From an uncultured Muribaculaceae bacterium (GTDB taxonomy: Bacteria > Bacteroidota > Bacteroidia > Bacteroidales > Muribaculaceae): DNA of 60,231 nucleotides. Made by a program: the position numbers and the translations under genes. Location of the stretch: positions 1-60,231 of the forward strand of contig CAJTZS010000024.1 of assembly GCA_910584055.1 (NCBI GenBank), read 5' to 3'. Shown here piece by piece: positions 43,427-52,911 of this stretch; position 1 is the stretch's first letter; each line of letters opens with the position of its first letter. The notes beneath the pieces were generated by a model that was not told the DNA's origin, did no database searches, and worked only from the letters and a program-made list of their open reading frames with translations.

Positions 43427-46017
43427 GGACCAATATTTTTTACATTATATTTGTTTTAATGCAGTTCCCGGCAATTGCACAGGTCAACGTGACAGGTACC
43501 GTAATTGACAAAGAGGCCAATGAACCTATTGTTGGAGCATCTGTAATCGTGAAAGGAGCTGACGGCAAGATAAAGAAATTTGCATCGTCGAAGGCTGATG
43601 GCATGTTCTCGATGTCTCTACCGGATATAGCGGGGTGTCGTCTTGACGTGTCGATGATGAGCTATACAAAACAGTCGATTCCGCTTGACAGCGTGACTTT
43701 TCCATTGACAATTTATCTTGAACCGGGAAGCATACAGCTAAAGGAAGTGGCGGTCAAGGCAGACCGCATACGCGAACAGGGCGACACAATCACATATAAT
43801 GTAGGTAGTTTCGCCCAGCAGCAGGACCGCTCCATCGGCGATGTGCTCAAACGTATGCCGGGTATTGACGTGGCAAAAAGCGGTAAGATACAATATCAGG
43901 GAGAAGACATCAACAAGTTCTATATCGAAGGGTCAGACCTCCTGGGCGGTAAATACGGAATAGCCACCAATGGCATAAACCATGAGGATGTAGGAGCAGT
44001 GGAAGTGATGGAGAACCACCAACCCATGCAGGTGCTTTCCGGGATTGCTTTTTCCGACAAAGCGGCAATCAACCTCAAACTGAAAAACAAGGCTAAGGCA
44101 ACGTGGACTTTCCATGGCGATGCCGGAGGTGGATGGTCGTGGCAACCGAAGGGCGCGATATGGGACGGTGAAATTTTCGCTATGGCCGTGATGCCATCTT
44201 TCCAAAATATAACGACTTTACGAACCAACAACACTGGAGAGAATCTTTCGTCATCAAGCACAGACTTCTTCTCCGAGCGCCGCCAGACGGGACTGAGCCA
44301 ATATGTGGGGTTGGGACTGCCCGGCGTGCCGTCGCTTAGCGACAAACGAACCCGGTTCAACCGCTCGTTCCTTGTATCCACCAATAACCTATGGAAATTC
44401 AACAGAGGCGAATTCAAGGCGAACATCGATTATTCTTTCAACCGTGTCGAGGCGTCAGCCGAGAATATCACCACCTATTTCCTCAATGAAGGAAACCGCA
44501 TCATAACTGAGAACCGCAGCGGCACCGAACATACACATTCTTTAAGCGGCAAGTTCATATATGAGCTTAACCATAAAACCGCCTTTATAAACAACACCCT
44601 GCAGACAAACATTGACTGGGACGATATTCGCCTCACCACGACAGGTTCAATCCCGAACAGACAGTCGGCAAAGCTCCCCGACTATTATGTCACCAATAAA
44701 TTCAAAATGATAAAGCGCTTCAAAGGGCAACACTTGGTGACATTCCAAAGTGTAAACGAATGGGAGTCGTTGCCACAGACACTCAATCTCGACATGAATG
44801 GAGAAATGTTTCGTCAGTATATATCCGACCATGCCTTCTATACCCACGAGAGCGCGGCATACGCTTTCAATATTAAAGGTATAACCGTCAGCCTTGAGGC
44901 CGGAGTAAAAGGTTATATCCGCTCAATGGATTCTCAATTACCCGACATCAATGTAGGGATGCTTCCCGGAGCATCCGACCTTCACACCGAAAACGTGGTC
45001 AACACCAACTATGTCATTGTCTACGCCACACCCAAACTTGAATATTGGGTACGCCGGGTGAACCTCTCCCTCAATCTCCCTGTCAGCTATGCACATTACT
45101 CATTTGACAAGGCTATAGCCAACCATGATGAATTGTATTTCTCCCCGTCGCTGAGTTTTAACTGGAAACCTAACAATCGCTTCTCCGGCACAATTCGTGG
45201 CGGCCTCGGCCGCTCCCCTATGAATCTCAACTTAATTCATCCGGGATTGATAATGACCAACTACCGCACGCTGAAAGCCGGAACGGAACAGTTCTACAAT
45301 TCATCTTCACAGAACATCTCCGCGCGTTTCAACTACAAACACACACGCTACGGTTTATTCGTCAACGGCATGGTGATGCAATCGTGGGCACATGTCCCCT
45401 ACACCATGGCGCAGCAACTCTTCGGCGATTATATCGTCTACAGTTATGCCGATGCCAAGAACGACAGCAAGATGTTCATGACTACGGGAAGTGTCGGCAA
45501 GACTCTCGACTTCATGCGAGGAAGCTGCAATGTAAACGGATCTTTCAGCCGTAACGAGTCACACCTGATGTCGCAGTCACAAGCCGTCAACTCGCTCACC
45601 GACAGCTGGAGAGTCGGCGCTAAGTTAAGCGGCAGCCCCTGCCATTGGTTCAGCTTCGACTATGGCATAAGTTATTCGGAAAACCGCCTGACGATGAACC
45701 GGCAAAGCCAGTCATGGCTATCTACAATGGAAAACGAGCTGAGCCTTACCTTCATTCCCCATCGGAAATGGGAGTGGACGGTCAGCGGCGAGCACTACCG
45801 CAACGAATTGACAGAAAACAGTTTCAAAAACGTAATAATGCTCGACACCAAACTGACATATCAGCTCAACAAGCGCATAGAGCTTGCCGCCGGCCTGACC
45901 AACATCCTAAACACCCGCAGCTACAACTATATTACATACTCCGAGTTATCGTCCTTTGAAAGTCAGAGGCAACTCCGTGGCCGTCAGCTCCTATTCTCTA
46001 TAACCCTAAGAAAATAA
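43423..46017 (+). CDS. Outer-membrane beta-barrel protein with carboxypeptidase-like N-terminus, GLPGLI partner
   Basis: 864 residues. Signal peptide ending A-I-A-Q (about 20), carboxypeptidase-regulatory-like domain (V-T-G-T-V-I-D-K-E-A-N-E-P-I-V-G-A-S), plug-like region (G-D-V-L-K-R-M-P-G-I-D-V; F-Y-I-E-G-S-D-L-L-G-G) and a large barrel. The end L-L-F-S-I-T-L-R-K is close to a normal barrel terminus. Coupled to the GLPGLI gene upstream; its stop abuts the next ATG (TAAATG). No SusD and no TonB-box sequence that I can recognise. The substrate or client is unknown. Confidence 0.85.
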   Translation: MRTNIFYIIFVLMQFPAIAQVNVTGTVIDKEANEPIVGASVIVKGADGKIKKFASSKADGMFSMSLPDIAGCRLDVSMMSYTKQSIPLDSVTFPLTIYLEPGSIQLKEVAVKADRIREQGDTITYNVGSFAQQQDRSIGDVLKRMPGIDVAKSGKIQYQGEDINKFYIEGSDLLGGKYGIATNGINHEDVGAVEVMENHQPMQVLSGIAFSDKAAINLKLKNKAKATWTFHGDAGGGWSWQPKGAIWDGEIFAMAVMPSFQNITTLRTNNTGENLSSSSTDFFSERRQTGLSQYVGLGLPGVPSLSDKRTRFNRSFLVSTNNLWKFNRGEFKANIDYSFNRVEASAENITTYFLNEGNRIITENRSGTEHTHSLSGKFIYELNHKTAFINNTLQTNIDWDDIRLTTTGSIPNRQSAKLPDYYVTNKFKMIKRFKGQHLVTFQSVNEWESLPQTLNLDMNGEMFRQYISDHAFYTHESAAYAFNIKGITVSLEAGVKGYIRSMDSQLPDINVGMLPGASDLHTENVVNTNYVIVYATPKLEYWVRRVNLSLNLPVSYAHYSFDKAIANHDELYFSPSLSFNWKPNNRFSGTIRGGLGRSPMNLNLIHPGLIMTNYRTLKAGTEQFYNSSSQNISARFNYKHTRYGLFVNGMVMQSWAHVPYTMAQQLFGDYIVYSYADAKNDSKMFMTTGSVGKTLDFMRGSCNVNGSFSRNESHLMSQSQAVNSLTDSWRVGAKLSGSPCHWFSFDYGISYSENRLTMNRQSQSWLSTMENELSLTFIPHRKWEWTVSGEHYRNELTENSFKNVIMLDTKLTYQLNKRIELAAGLTNILNTRSYNYITYSELSSFESQRQLRGRQLLFSITLRK

Positions 46018-46962
46018 ATGAATATAAATACAATTTTGAAAAAATTTACATCTTGCATAATAGCAGCAACAATTGCCCTTCTTGTGTCGGGTTGCAACAA
46101 TGACATTTTTGTCGAAAATGCCGATTTGCCAGACTACACAGATATCTCTATAGAGGGGGACGGAGGTCTGTGGTCGTCTGCATTTTCAAGAAAAGGGCTG
46201 GTGAGCATCAGTATTGACGACTATGCCTCGAATGTAAAGAATTATTTCACATATTATGGAGTTAACGGCGACATCGTGGATGCGGATTGTCCTCCCTCTG
46301 AGCTTGGATCAATCGTTTATGAGAATCCTTTGCAATCTTACTCGATAGGGTTCAATGGGGATATGATTTATATAACCAGCAATTACAATGCTACGTTTTA
46401 TAACCACATAAGTCTGCGATTACACTATGACTACGGAGCAATCAAATATATCAACGTCACCTTCACAGAAGGCGAAGCACTCAGTCTTGTCGGCTGGGAA
46501 TTGTCGGGTGATATACTACTTGAGGAAAACTTCGAACAAGTGACTCATTCCTCAAGTTTTACAAACAACACCCCTCTCGCTCAGAAATTTGAAATAATGC
46601 CATTCCTTAATTCAAAATGCAGCGATACGGTTATACCAACTGATTCTTGGGCACGCGGATTGACTCTCAAATTGCCAATGCTGACTTTTAACGGAAATTA
46701 TTGGGAATGGAGGGAATATGACGATATACGATTAGGGGAACGCAGAAATTTCTCACCCGGATGGTGTACCCAACAAAAATTGACAATGGATGTGCCTGCC
46801 TATACAAAAGCAACTGTAACCTATACGCTCCACTATACCCGCGCAACGCAAAGCGGCTGTCTGATTTTCCAAAATCCGACGGTTCAACAATCGTTTAACG
46901 AGGATGTGACATGGACATCAATTTATGCCACAAGTTTTGATTACAAGGTTAAATATGAATAA
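46018..46962 (+). CDS. Lipoprotein of unknown fold in the GLPGLI cassette
   Basis: 314 residues. Lipobox L-L-V-S-G-C puts the lipidated Cys at about 26. No family recognised. The second half is rich in alternating strands (S-S-F-T-N-N-T-P-L-A-Q-K-F; K-L-T-M-D-V-P-A-Y-T-K-A-T-V-T-Y-T-L-H-Y), with a pattern reminiscent of aerolysin/ETX-MTX2 pore-forming domains; this is a weak visual resemblance only. It has few Cys besides the lipobox one. It starts directly after the barrel stop and overlaps the PagL-like gene by 8 bp, so all four proteins are probably made together. Confidence 0.75.
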   Translation: MNINTILKKFTSCIIAATIALLVSGCNNDIFVENADLPDYTDISIEGDGGLWSSAFSRKGLVSISIDDYASNVKNYFTYYGVNGDIVDADCPPSELGSIVYENPLQSYSIGFNGDMIYITSNYNATFYNHISLRLHYDYGAIKYINVTFTEGEALSLVGWELSGDILLEENFEQVTHSSSFTNNTPLAQKFEIMPFLNSKCSDTVIPTDSWARGLTLKLPMLTFNGNYWEWREYDDIRLGERRNFSPGWCTQQKLTMDVPAYTKATVTYTLHYTRATQSGCLIFQNPTVQQSFNEDVTWTSIYATSFDYKVKYE

Positions 46963-48154
46963 AATAATTGCTTTTATAATCACGCTGTCAATAAGCAGTA
47001 TAGCCATTGTTGCATCCGACTCTATACCATCTATACCGTCTGCCTTCTCGCGTTCCGTGCAATGGCGTATTGGCGCAGAGTTTTCGCCAGGCTGGATACC
47101 GGGTACAAACGGTTTCCTGAAAGGGAGCAATCCGGAAGGTAAGAATATTGACGCCACTTTTTCCGCGAATGTGCGCAGTGATTTTAGCTTTAATCCCACA
47201 ACCCGCGAAGGGATATTATACAAAGGGCTATATCAGGGCATCGGCATAGGCGCAAACACATTCTTCGCAAACTCCCTTCTGGGCTCTCCGATATCGGTCT
47301 ATGTATATCAAGGCTCTCCGATTGTCAATTTATCCGGACGTTTATCTTTAGGTTATGAGTGGCAATTCGGAGCTGCATTCGGATGGAAACATTATAACCA
47401 GGAAAACTCTGAAACAAATGCCGTTGTGAGTACACCCGTCACTGCCCATATTGGTATTGGACTTAATCTTAGATACACAATATCCGAAAGATTGCAAATG
47501 TCATTCGGGTTAAACGCTAAACACTACTCTAACGGCAATACATCCTGGCCAAACGCCGGGGTCAACTCAATTGGCGCAACCATAGGAATAGCATACATAC
47601 TGAATCCTCAAAAAAGTGTGGATACAGATAACTCAATTGAAATCATCCCCGAAGCAGATCGCGGACATTGGCTATTTGACATAATGGCATACGGGGCATG
47701 GAGAAAACGGATTGTCAGTATCGGTGTTCCTGCCGAGCCACAACTATGCCCCGGGAAATTCGGAGTCCTCGGATTTCAATTCTCTCCTTTGCGACAGCTT
47801 AACAGATGGGTCGCAGTCGGGCCGGCTCTTGATTTTCAATGGGACGAGAGTGCCGGTTTGGAGCCATATTGGATAAACGGCACAACCGGAGACATGATCA
47901 AATTTAAACACCCGCCCTTCGGTAAACAAATCAGCGCAGGTATTTCAGTCCACGCTGAGCTTACGATGCCGATATTCTCAGTCAATGCCGGCTTAGGTTA
48001 CGACATAATAAATCCAAAAGGAAACAGGGCGTTCTATCAATCATTGTCTCTAAAAACGTTTATTACGAAAAAAATCTATCTCAATATCGGGTATCGTCTC
48101 GGAAGTTTCAAAGAGCCACAGAACCTGATGCTCGGAGTGGGAGTGAGGATTTGA
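46955..48154 (+). CDS. PagL-like acyloxyacyl hydrolase (lipid A 3-O-deacylase family)
   Basis: 399 residues from ATG 46955 (an earlier non-ATG start lies inside the lipoprotein gene). Signal peptide about 1-20. The PagL signature H-Y-S-N-G at about residues 186-190 supplies the catalytic His and Ser, followed by P-N-A-G-V-N-S-I-G. PagL enzymes remove an acyl chain from lipid A in the outer membrane. At ~400 residues it is about twice the size of proteobacterial PagL; the C-terminal half is also strand-rich and ends G-V-G-V-R-I. Whether the catalytic acid is present is unclear. Confidence 0.75.
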   Translation: MNKIIAFIITLSISSIAIVASDSIPSIPSAFSRSVQWRIGAEFSPGWIPGTNGFLKGSNPEGKNIDATFSANVRSDFSFNPTTREGILYKGLYQGIGIGANTFFANSLLGSPISVYVYQGSPIVNLSGRLSLGYEWQFGAAFGWKHYNQENSETNAVVSTPVTAHIGIGLNLRYTISERLQMSFGLNAKHYSNGNTSWPNAGVNSIGATIGIAYILNPQKSVDTDNSIEIIPEADRGHWLFDIMAYGAWRKRIVSIGVPAEPQLCPGKFGVLGFQFSPLRQLNRWVAVGPALDFQWDESAGLEPYWINGTTGDMIKFKHPPFGKQISAGISVHAELTMPIFSVNAGLGYDIINPKGNRAFYQSLSLKTFITKKIYLNIGYRLGSFKEPQNLMLGVGVRI

Positions 48155-48188
48155 AAATTGTTATAATTCATTTTACAGAGGAATTATA

Positions 48189-50450
48189 TCATGATTTCCC
48201 GGAAAATTCAGAATCGCGGAGTTTGGCGTAGGCGCGAAGATATTTACGGAGATTCGATACCATCTCTCGTGTTTCCTGAAGCATGTTCAGGTAAACATAC
48301 AACACACTGATTGTCGAAGTGTCGCCATCACGGAGGTGCATATACAGTTTATGGTAAGTGTCTGACACCATATCCTTGATCTCATCACAATGTCGCCGCA
48401 ATGTCGGGATGGCATCTGTCTGCTCCCCGTCAATCATTGTCAGAATGTCATTGAAAAGCGTCGAGACCCTTGTCCGTACCATTTCAAAATCTCCGACATG
48501 ACTCTGCGGCAGAGGCAGGAAATTATTGTCAACGTGCTCCTTGCATATCTCACTGATACGGCGCAGATTGTAAAGAATCGACATACAACAGTTGTTTCCG
48601 AGATGGAACCACGCGCTCTTCTCTATGGCCGTTTCTCGGCTGACTTGACGAAGGCACAATGTTTCCTTGCGGCGAGAACTTTTCAACACATCCTTTTGTC
48701 GCACAAGGGCGTTTTCGGTCTTGTCAAGCATCTTTACATCTTCCTTGACAAACGCTGCCGTCATATTACGGTAGCTTTCTTCCGCGAAGGAGATGAACGA
48801 ACGCTGGCGGTCGGTGATGAACATCACAAGAAGCTGCCATGCCTGTTGCTGGTCTTTGGTGGAAAGAATGGCCTGGAACAACGTATCGCCCGAATCCTCC
48901 ACTTTTTTGGCACGGAACCGCCTGTTGCTTCGTATTATAAGGAAAATTGTCAAGGCTGCGAGCGCAAACATCACCCAATGGCCTCCATAGTGCATTGCCA
49001 GCACAATAATTCCTGCACCGATGAACGCCACACCTGCCGTGAGGAACCAACCTCCGATTACCGAGATTACTCCGGTGATACGGAACACAGCACTCTCACG
49101 CCCCCATGCGCGATCGGCAAGCGAGGTCCCCATTGCCACCATAAAAGTTACAAAGGTTGTGGAAAGCGGCAGCTTCAGCGATGTGCCGAGGGCTATCAGC
49201 GCACCGGCAAGCACAAGGTTTACCGAACCTCGGATAAGGTCGAATGCCGCACCCTGATCCATTATCGTTTCATCGACATTGAACCGGCGGTTGAACCAAG
49301 CCCTTACCTTGACGGGGGTAACTCGGCGAACCCATGCGAGAAATGAGAGTGACCAACGCACAAGGCGTCGAGCCAAACGTGACGAGCCGAACATCTCGTC
49401 GCCTCCGTTCTGGCTGCCAAGGCCGATTTCAGTCTGCGCCACGCGCCGGGCTTTCTGGGATGTGGCAAGCGACACGACCATTATCAGCCCCGCTCCAATA
49501 AGGAAATAGAGAGGAGTGTTCGACGGTCCGTTAAGTGACCCCATCAGGAATCCCGTGGAATCACCACCGCCGTTTGCCATATAATCCTGATAGGAGGCAA
49601 GCCCGGTCAACGGCACGCCTATGAAGTTTACAAGGTCATTTCCTGCAAATGCCATAGCGAGAGCGAACGTGCCCATCAGCACAACGACTTTCAGGACATT
49701 CACCTTCAAGGCGTGGAGCAGTTGCATCAGTATGGTGAATCCGACAAAACAGCACCCTATTATCAACAGGGTGTTTGTCTTTATCCATCCTTTCACTTCG
49801 GGGGTCATGAAAGTTAGGTCCTTCGCGCCCTTGATAAGTAGGAAATACACAATCGCCGTGGCGCACAATCCTCCAAAGATACCGATTTTCCATTTCAGAC
49901 GGCTGCGATAGTTGAATGAGAAAACCATGCGTGATAGAAACTGAACTAATGTACCGAAAACAAACGCTATCGCTACTGAAAGGAAGATACCCAGAATGAC
50001 CGAAAGAGCCTTTTCTGTGTTCAGCAGGTCATTGAATCCCAATCCCGTGGTATCACCCGCCATTTTAATGAGCGACACGACAAAGGTGGCTCCTAAAAGC
50101 TCAAACACCATCGAAACTGTGGTGGATGTGGGCATACCCAAAGTGTTGAACACATCGAGCAGGATAATGTCCGTTACCATTACCGCCATGAATATGCATA
50201 CAAGATCGTAGAACGAGAAATGTTCCGGCCTGAAAATGCCGTGCCGGGCAATATCCATCATGCCGTTGCTCATGACCGCTCCTATGAACACGCCTATGGA
50301 GGCTATGATAAGGATTCGTTTGAATGATGCCGCCTTTGAACCAATGGCGGAATTGAGGAAATTTACAGCATCATTGCTCACGCCTACCGACAAATCGAAT
50401 ATCGCCAGCAGGAATAAAAAAATCACGACGAATAGAAACAGTATATCCAT
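48189..50450 (-). CDS. Inorganic phosphate transporter, PiT family, with PhoU-like C-terminal domain
   Basis: 753 residues. The membrane part (about 1-520) carries the duplicated PiT signature: S-V-G-V-S-N-D-A-V-N-F-L-N near the N-terminus and a G-S-V-N-L-V-L-A-G-A-L-I repeat with L-P-L-S-T-T-F-V-T-F in the second half; the first half has M-P-T-S-T-T-V-S. The C-terminal ~220 residues are soluble and helical, like the DUF47/PhoU-like domains that accompany PiT permeases. It moves phosphate with a cation. Adjacent to a two-component system. Upstream 11-bp-spaced TTTCAT repeats at 50522-50538. Confidence 0.88.
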   Translation of the reverse strand: MDILFLFVVIFLFLLAIFDLSVGVSNDAVNFLNSAIGSKAASFKRILIIASIGVFIGAVMSNGMMDIARHGIFRPEHFSFYDLVCIFMAVMVTDIILLDVFNTLGMPTSTTVSMVFELLGATFVVSLIKMAGDTTGLGFNDLLNTEKALSVILGIFLSVAIAFVFGTLVQFLSRMVFSFNYRSRLKWKIGIFGGLCATAIVYFLLIKGAKDLTFMTPEVKGWIKTNTLLIIGCCFVGFTILMQLLHALKVNVLKVVVLMGTFALAMAFAGNDLVNFIGVPLTGLASYQDYMANGGGDSTGFLMGSLNGPSNTPLYFLIGAGLIMVVSLATSQKARRVAQTEIGLGSQNGGDEMFGSSRLARRLVRWSLSFLAWVRRVTPVKVRAWFNRRFNVDETIMDQGAAFDLIRGSVNLVLAGALIALGTSLKLPLSTTFVTFMVAMGTSLADRAWGRESAVFRITGVISVIGGWFLTAGVAFIGAGIIVLAMHYGGHWVMFALAALTIFLIIRSNRRFRAKKVEDSGDTLFQAILSTKDQQQAWQLLVMFITDRQRSFISFAEESYRNMTAAFVKEDVKMLDKTENALVRQKDVLKSSRRKETLCLRQVSRETAIEKSAWFHLGNNCCMSILYNLRRISEICKEHVDNNFLPLPQSHVGDFEMVRTRVSTLFNDILTMIDGEQTDAIPTLRRHCDEIKDMVSDTYHKLYMHLRDGDTSTISVLYVYLNMLQETREMVSNLRKYLRAYAKLRDSEFSGKS

Positions 50451-50521
50451 AAACTTATTTTTGTAGTGTGACTGAGAGTAGATACCCCCCTCTTTTTTAC
50501 TACAAAATAAGCAGGAAGATG

Positions 50522-50538
50522 TTTCATAAGTATTTCAT
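50522..50538 (-). promoter_or_regulatory. Direct repeat TTTCAT with 11-bp spacing upstream of the phosphate transporter
   Basis: TTTCAT at 50522-50527 and again at 50533-50538. Spacing is one helical turn, as in PhoB/OmpR-family boxes. The segment ATAAGTATTTCAT (50526-50538) recurs exactly upstream of the response regulator at 52769-52781. A candidate operator for that regulator. Confidence 0.45.
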
Positions 50539-50554
50539 AAAGCTTAAGAAGTTG

Positions 50555-52012
50555 TTAAATTGGAGAACCTGAAACGTTTTGGTGAAGTGTGAATGTGAAA
50601 ATCAGTCCTCCCGAGGGTCGGTTTTCAACTTTTATGGTTCCCCCATGCCAAAGCACGGCGTTTTTAACGATTGACAACCCCAGCCCGGTGCCTCCGGCTT
50701 GGCGTGAACGTCCCTTGTCTATGCGATAGAACCTCTCGAAGAGCCGCGACAGGTGTTCCGGAGGTACACCGCATCCGTTGTCGGCAACCGAAACAGCCAG
50801 ATATTCGGTATCAAGATTCTCAGCCTTTATGTCAAGGCGTGTGCCTCCTGAATAGGCAAGTGCATTCTCGATAAGGTTGCGAAAGACAGAAGACAATAGA
50901 GAAGCGTTGCCATATATCGTATCGTTACAGAGCCACCGCGCCCTCATCTCGAATCCCTTTTCAGCGGCAATCTCTTTATATTCATCGCATATCTCTGCCA
51001 CCAGGCCCTTTAGATCGACAGGCTCCTTTTGGATATTTTCGCCTCCATCCTCCATCCGCGTTATCGCCGATACATCGGCAAGCAGCTTGCGCAGACGCTC
51101 ATTGGCGGCATAGCATCGTGCTATAAACTCATCGCGCTTGCCGTCGGAAAGATTTTTGTGCGACATCAATGTTTCAAGACAAACCTGCATAGATGCCACT
51201 GGCGTTTTCAACTCGTGGTTCATGTTGTTGGTGAGCTGCCGCTTGATGCGAATTTTCTCTGCCTGTTCGTGCAGGGCGAGACGATGCTCGCGGTCACGGT
51301 CAGTTATGGCTTGTTGCAGACGGGCATATAGCCTGACTATATTGTTGGAAATATCGCCAAGTTCGTCATGAGGAAAAGGCTCGGTGTCGAAAATACGTTC
51401 TCCCTGTTCTGCCCTTTCAGCGAAACGGTTAAGCCTCTCGACATGGCACCCTACGCGTCGGGTTGCGAAGAACCCGATAGCGCACATTCCGATTGTCACC
51501 GCAATCATAATCCAAAGAAAAGCGTAATCTGCAGCAAGGAGCTGGTTGAGAGAGACAGTATAAGGCACAGCCGACCTTACTACATATCCGTCACTCCGTT
51601 TAGCTGCATAAAAGTATGTACCGCCCGTACTTTCGCTATGACGTCGTAGCGTAAAGCCCTCGCCATGTTTCATAGCTTCCCTTATTTCCTTCCGGTCAAG
51701 GTGATTTGTGCCCGGTAATGAATCAAGCGAATTATCATAGACTATTTTACCATCAGAATCAATAATGCTTATACGCAGTTCAGAGAAATCATGAGGAATT
51801 ACCGATGTTGGAGAAAAAAGTGTATCATTTTCAGCCAATCCGTCTATTATTCTGTCGTTTATCATCTGTAAACGCAGATTCAATTCTTCCGCCTTGAATT
51901 GCTTTTCGCGATGATATTGAAACACTGCGAAACACCCCAACATCAGCCATAAAAAGACGACCAAACCGAGAAACAACCGCCGATGGTATGTAAGTCTAAG
52001 CCATGAAGCCAT
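50555..52012 (-). CDS. Sensor histidine kinase
   Basis: 485 residues. TM1 about 11-31, periplasmic sensor region about 32-165 with a PAS-like strand R-I-S-I-I-D-S-D-G-K-I-V-Y-D-N, TM2 about 167-188, HAMP-like linker (E-R-L-N-R-F-A-E-R-A-E), H-box N-M-N-H-E-L-K-T-P, N-box N-L-I-E-N-A-L-A-Y-S, and G-boxes D-N-G-C-G-V and G-G-T-G-L-G-L-S. All catalytic motifs look intact. It overlaps the response regulator by 17 bp. Its position beside a PiT transporter suggests a phosphate-sensing PhoR-like role, which is inference. Confidence 0.9.
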   Translation of the reverse strand: MASWLRLTYHRRLFLGLVVFLWLMLGCFAVFQYHREKQFKAEELNLRLQMINDRIIDGLAENDTLFSPTSVIPHDFSELRISIIDSDGKIVYDNSLDSLPGTNHLDRKEIREAMKHGEGFTLRRHSESTGGTYFYAAKRSDGYVVRSAVPYTVSLNQLLAADYAFLWIMIAVTIGMCAIGFFATRRVGCHVERLNRFAERAEQGERIFDTEPFPHDELGDISNNIVRLYARLQQAITDRDREHRLALHEQAEKIRIKRQLTNNMNHELKTPVASMQVCLETLMSHKNLSDGKRDEFIARCYAANERLRKLLADVSAITRMEDGGENIQKEPVDLKGLVAEICDEYKEIAAEKGFEMRARWLCNDTIYGNASLLSSVFRNLIENALAYSGGTRLDIKAENLDTEYLAVSVADNGCGVPPEHLSRLFERFYRIDKGRSRQAGGTGLGLSIVKNAVLWHGGTIKVENRPSGGLIFTFTLHQNVSGSPI

Positions 52013-52688
52013 ATCCGTAACCGGGTTTCGTGACTATGTTTTTGCCATATTCTCCGAGTTTGGAGCGCAGACGTGTTATGTTGACATCCACCACCCTGTC
52101 GAGCACCACAACCTCCTCCGGCCATATATTTTTCAGTATTTCTTCACGGGAAAATACCCGTCCGGGATTGCGGAGCAGCATCAGCAGGATTTCAAACTCC
52201 TTGCGTGGCATCTTCACCTCCTCGCCGTTGACAGCACAGAGTTTACGTTCAGGAAAAACGGATATGCCTTGGAATTCCACATGCGCGGTTTCTGATTGCG
52301 GTTTCTCCTTCGAGGCACTACGCCTCAAGACGGTTCTAACTCTTGCCAGCACATTGCGGATGGAATATGGTTTGGTGATATAGTCGTCGGCTCCGAGGTC
52401 AAGACCGCCTATCATATCATCCTCCGTGTCCTTCGCCGTACAGAATATTATAGGTATGCGTGCGGTTGCATCTTTCCTTTTAAGAATGGAGGCGAGTTGC
52501 GTACCGCTTATGTCGCCCATCATAATGTCAAGCAGTATCAGGGAATAGGACTCCAGATTCATTGTCAGTGCCTCTTCCGCGCTTAAAGCAGTGTCAACGG
52601 AGTAACCCTCCGCCTCAAGATTGAAACGTAGTGCCTCACATAAAGTTTCCTCGTCATCCACCACAAGTATTCTTGCCTTATCGTTCAT
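51996..52688 (-). CDS. OmpR/PhoB-family response regulator
   Basis: 230 residues from ATG 52688. Receiver domain with acidic pair D11-D12, phospho-acceptor D54 in I-L-L-D-I-M-M-G, switch Thr in F-C-T-A-K-D and Lys in Y-I-T-K-P-Y-S. The C-terminal winged helix has P-R-K-E-F-E-I-L-L-M-L and V-V-D-V-N-I-T-R-L-R-S-K-L. The in-frame start further upstream (52721) is rejected because it overlaps the -7 element TATCTTTG at 52708-52715. Confidence 0.93.
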   Translation of the reverse strand: MNDKARILVVDDEETLCEALRFNLEAEGYSVDTALSAEEALTMNLESYSLILLDIMMGDISGTQLASILKRKDATARIPIIFCTAKDTEDDMIGGLDLGADDYITKPYSIRNVLARVRTVLRRSASKEKPQSETAHVEFQGISVFPERKLCAVNGEEVKMPRKEFEILLMLLRNPGRVFSREEILKNIWPEEVVVLDRVVDVNITRLRSKLGEYGKNIVTKPGYGYGFMA

Positions 52689-52707
52689 TTTCAATCCATT
52701 TAGAATG

Positions 52708-52715
52708 CAAAGATA
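52708..52715 (-). promoter_or_regulatory. -7 promoter element of the two-component operon
   Basis: TATCTTTG on the minus strand, 19 bases before ATG 52688. Confidence 0.55.
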
Positions 52716-52750
52716 CTTCATAATATTGATATTCGAGGACTCGCCACAAA

Positions 52751-52781
52751 ATTTAATGGAAATTTAATATAAGTATTTCAT
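52751..52781 (-). promoter_or_regulatory. Repeats ATTTAAT/ATTTCAT upstream of the response regulator
   Basis: ATTTAAT at 52751-52757 and 52762-52768 (11-bp spacing), then ATTTCAT at 52775-52781. The 13-mer ATAAGTATTTCAT at 52769-52781 is identical to one upstream of the phosphate transporter. Possible autoregulatory site. Confidence 0.4.
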
Positions 52782-52876
52782 TGGAATACTTGGATCGCAC
52801 ATTCTATTACACATTCTATTACAACTTCACATTTACTTTGTTTTCCATTTATTGCCACAGTCTCGCGAATTCTTAC

Positions 52877-52884
52877 TATATTTG
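52877..52884 (+). promoter_or_regulatory. -7 promoter element of the PBP1A gene
   Basis: TATATTTG, 27 bases before ATG 52912. It excludes the in-frame TTG at 52852 as start. Confidence 0.55.
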
Positions 52885-52911
52885 CAGATTGCAAGACAAC
52901 CTTTTTTGAAC

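Noticed and set aside
48390..49346. 318-residue plus-strand open frame opposite the phosphate transporter
   Set aside because: Antisense to a clear PiT gene, rich in Cys/His/Arg as expected from reversed codons, no promoter.
50555..52688. RprX/RprY two-component system
   Set aside because: The regulator N-terminus and receiver sequence do not match what I recall of RprY; only the general OmpR-class assignment is safe.
52799..52823. Direct repeat ACATTCTATTAC upstream of the PBP1A gene as a regulator site
   Set aside because: Two short AT-rich units only, far from the promoter element; could be slippage.
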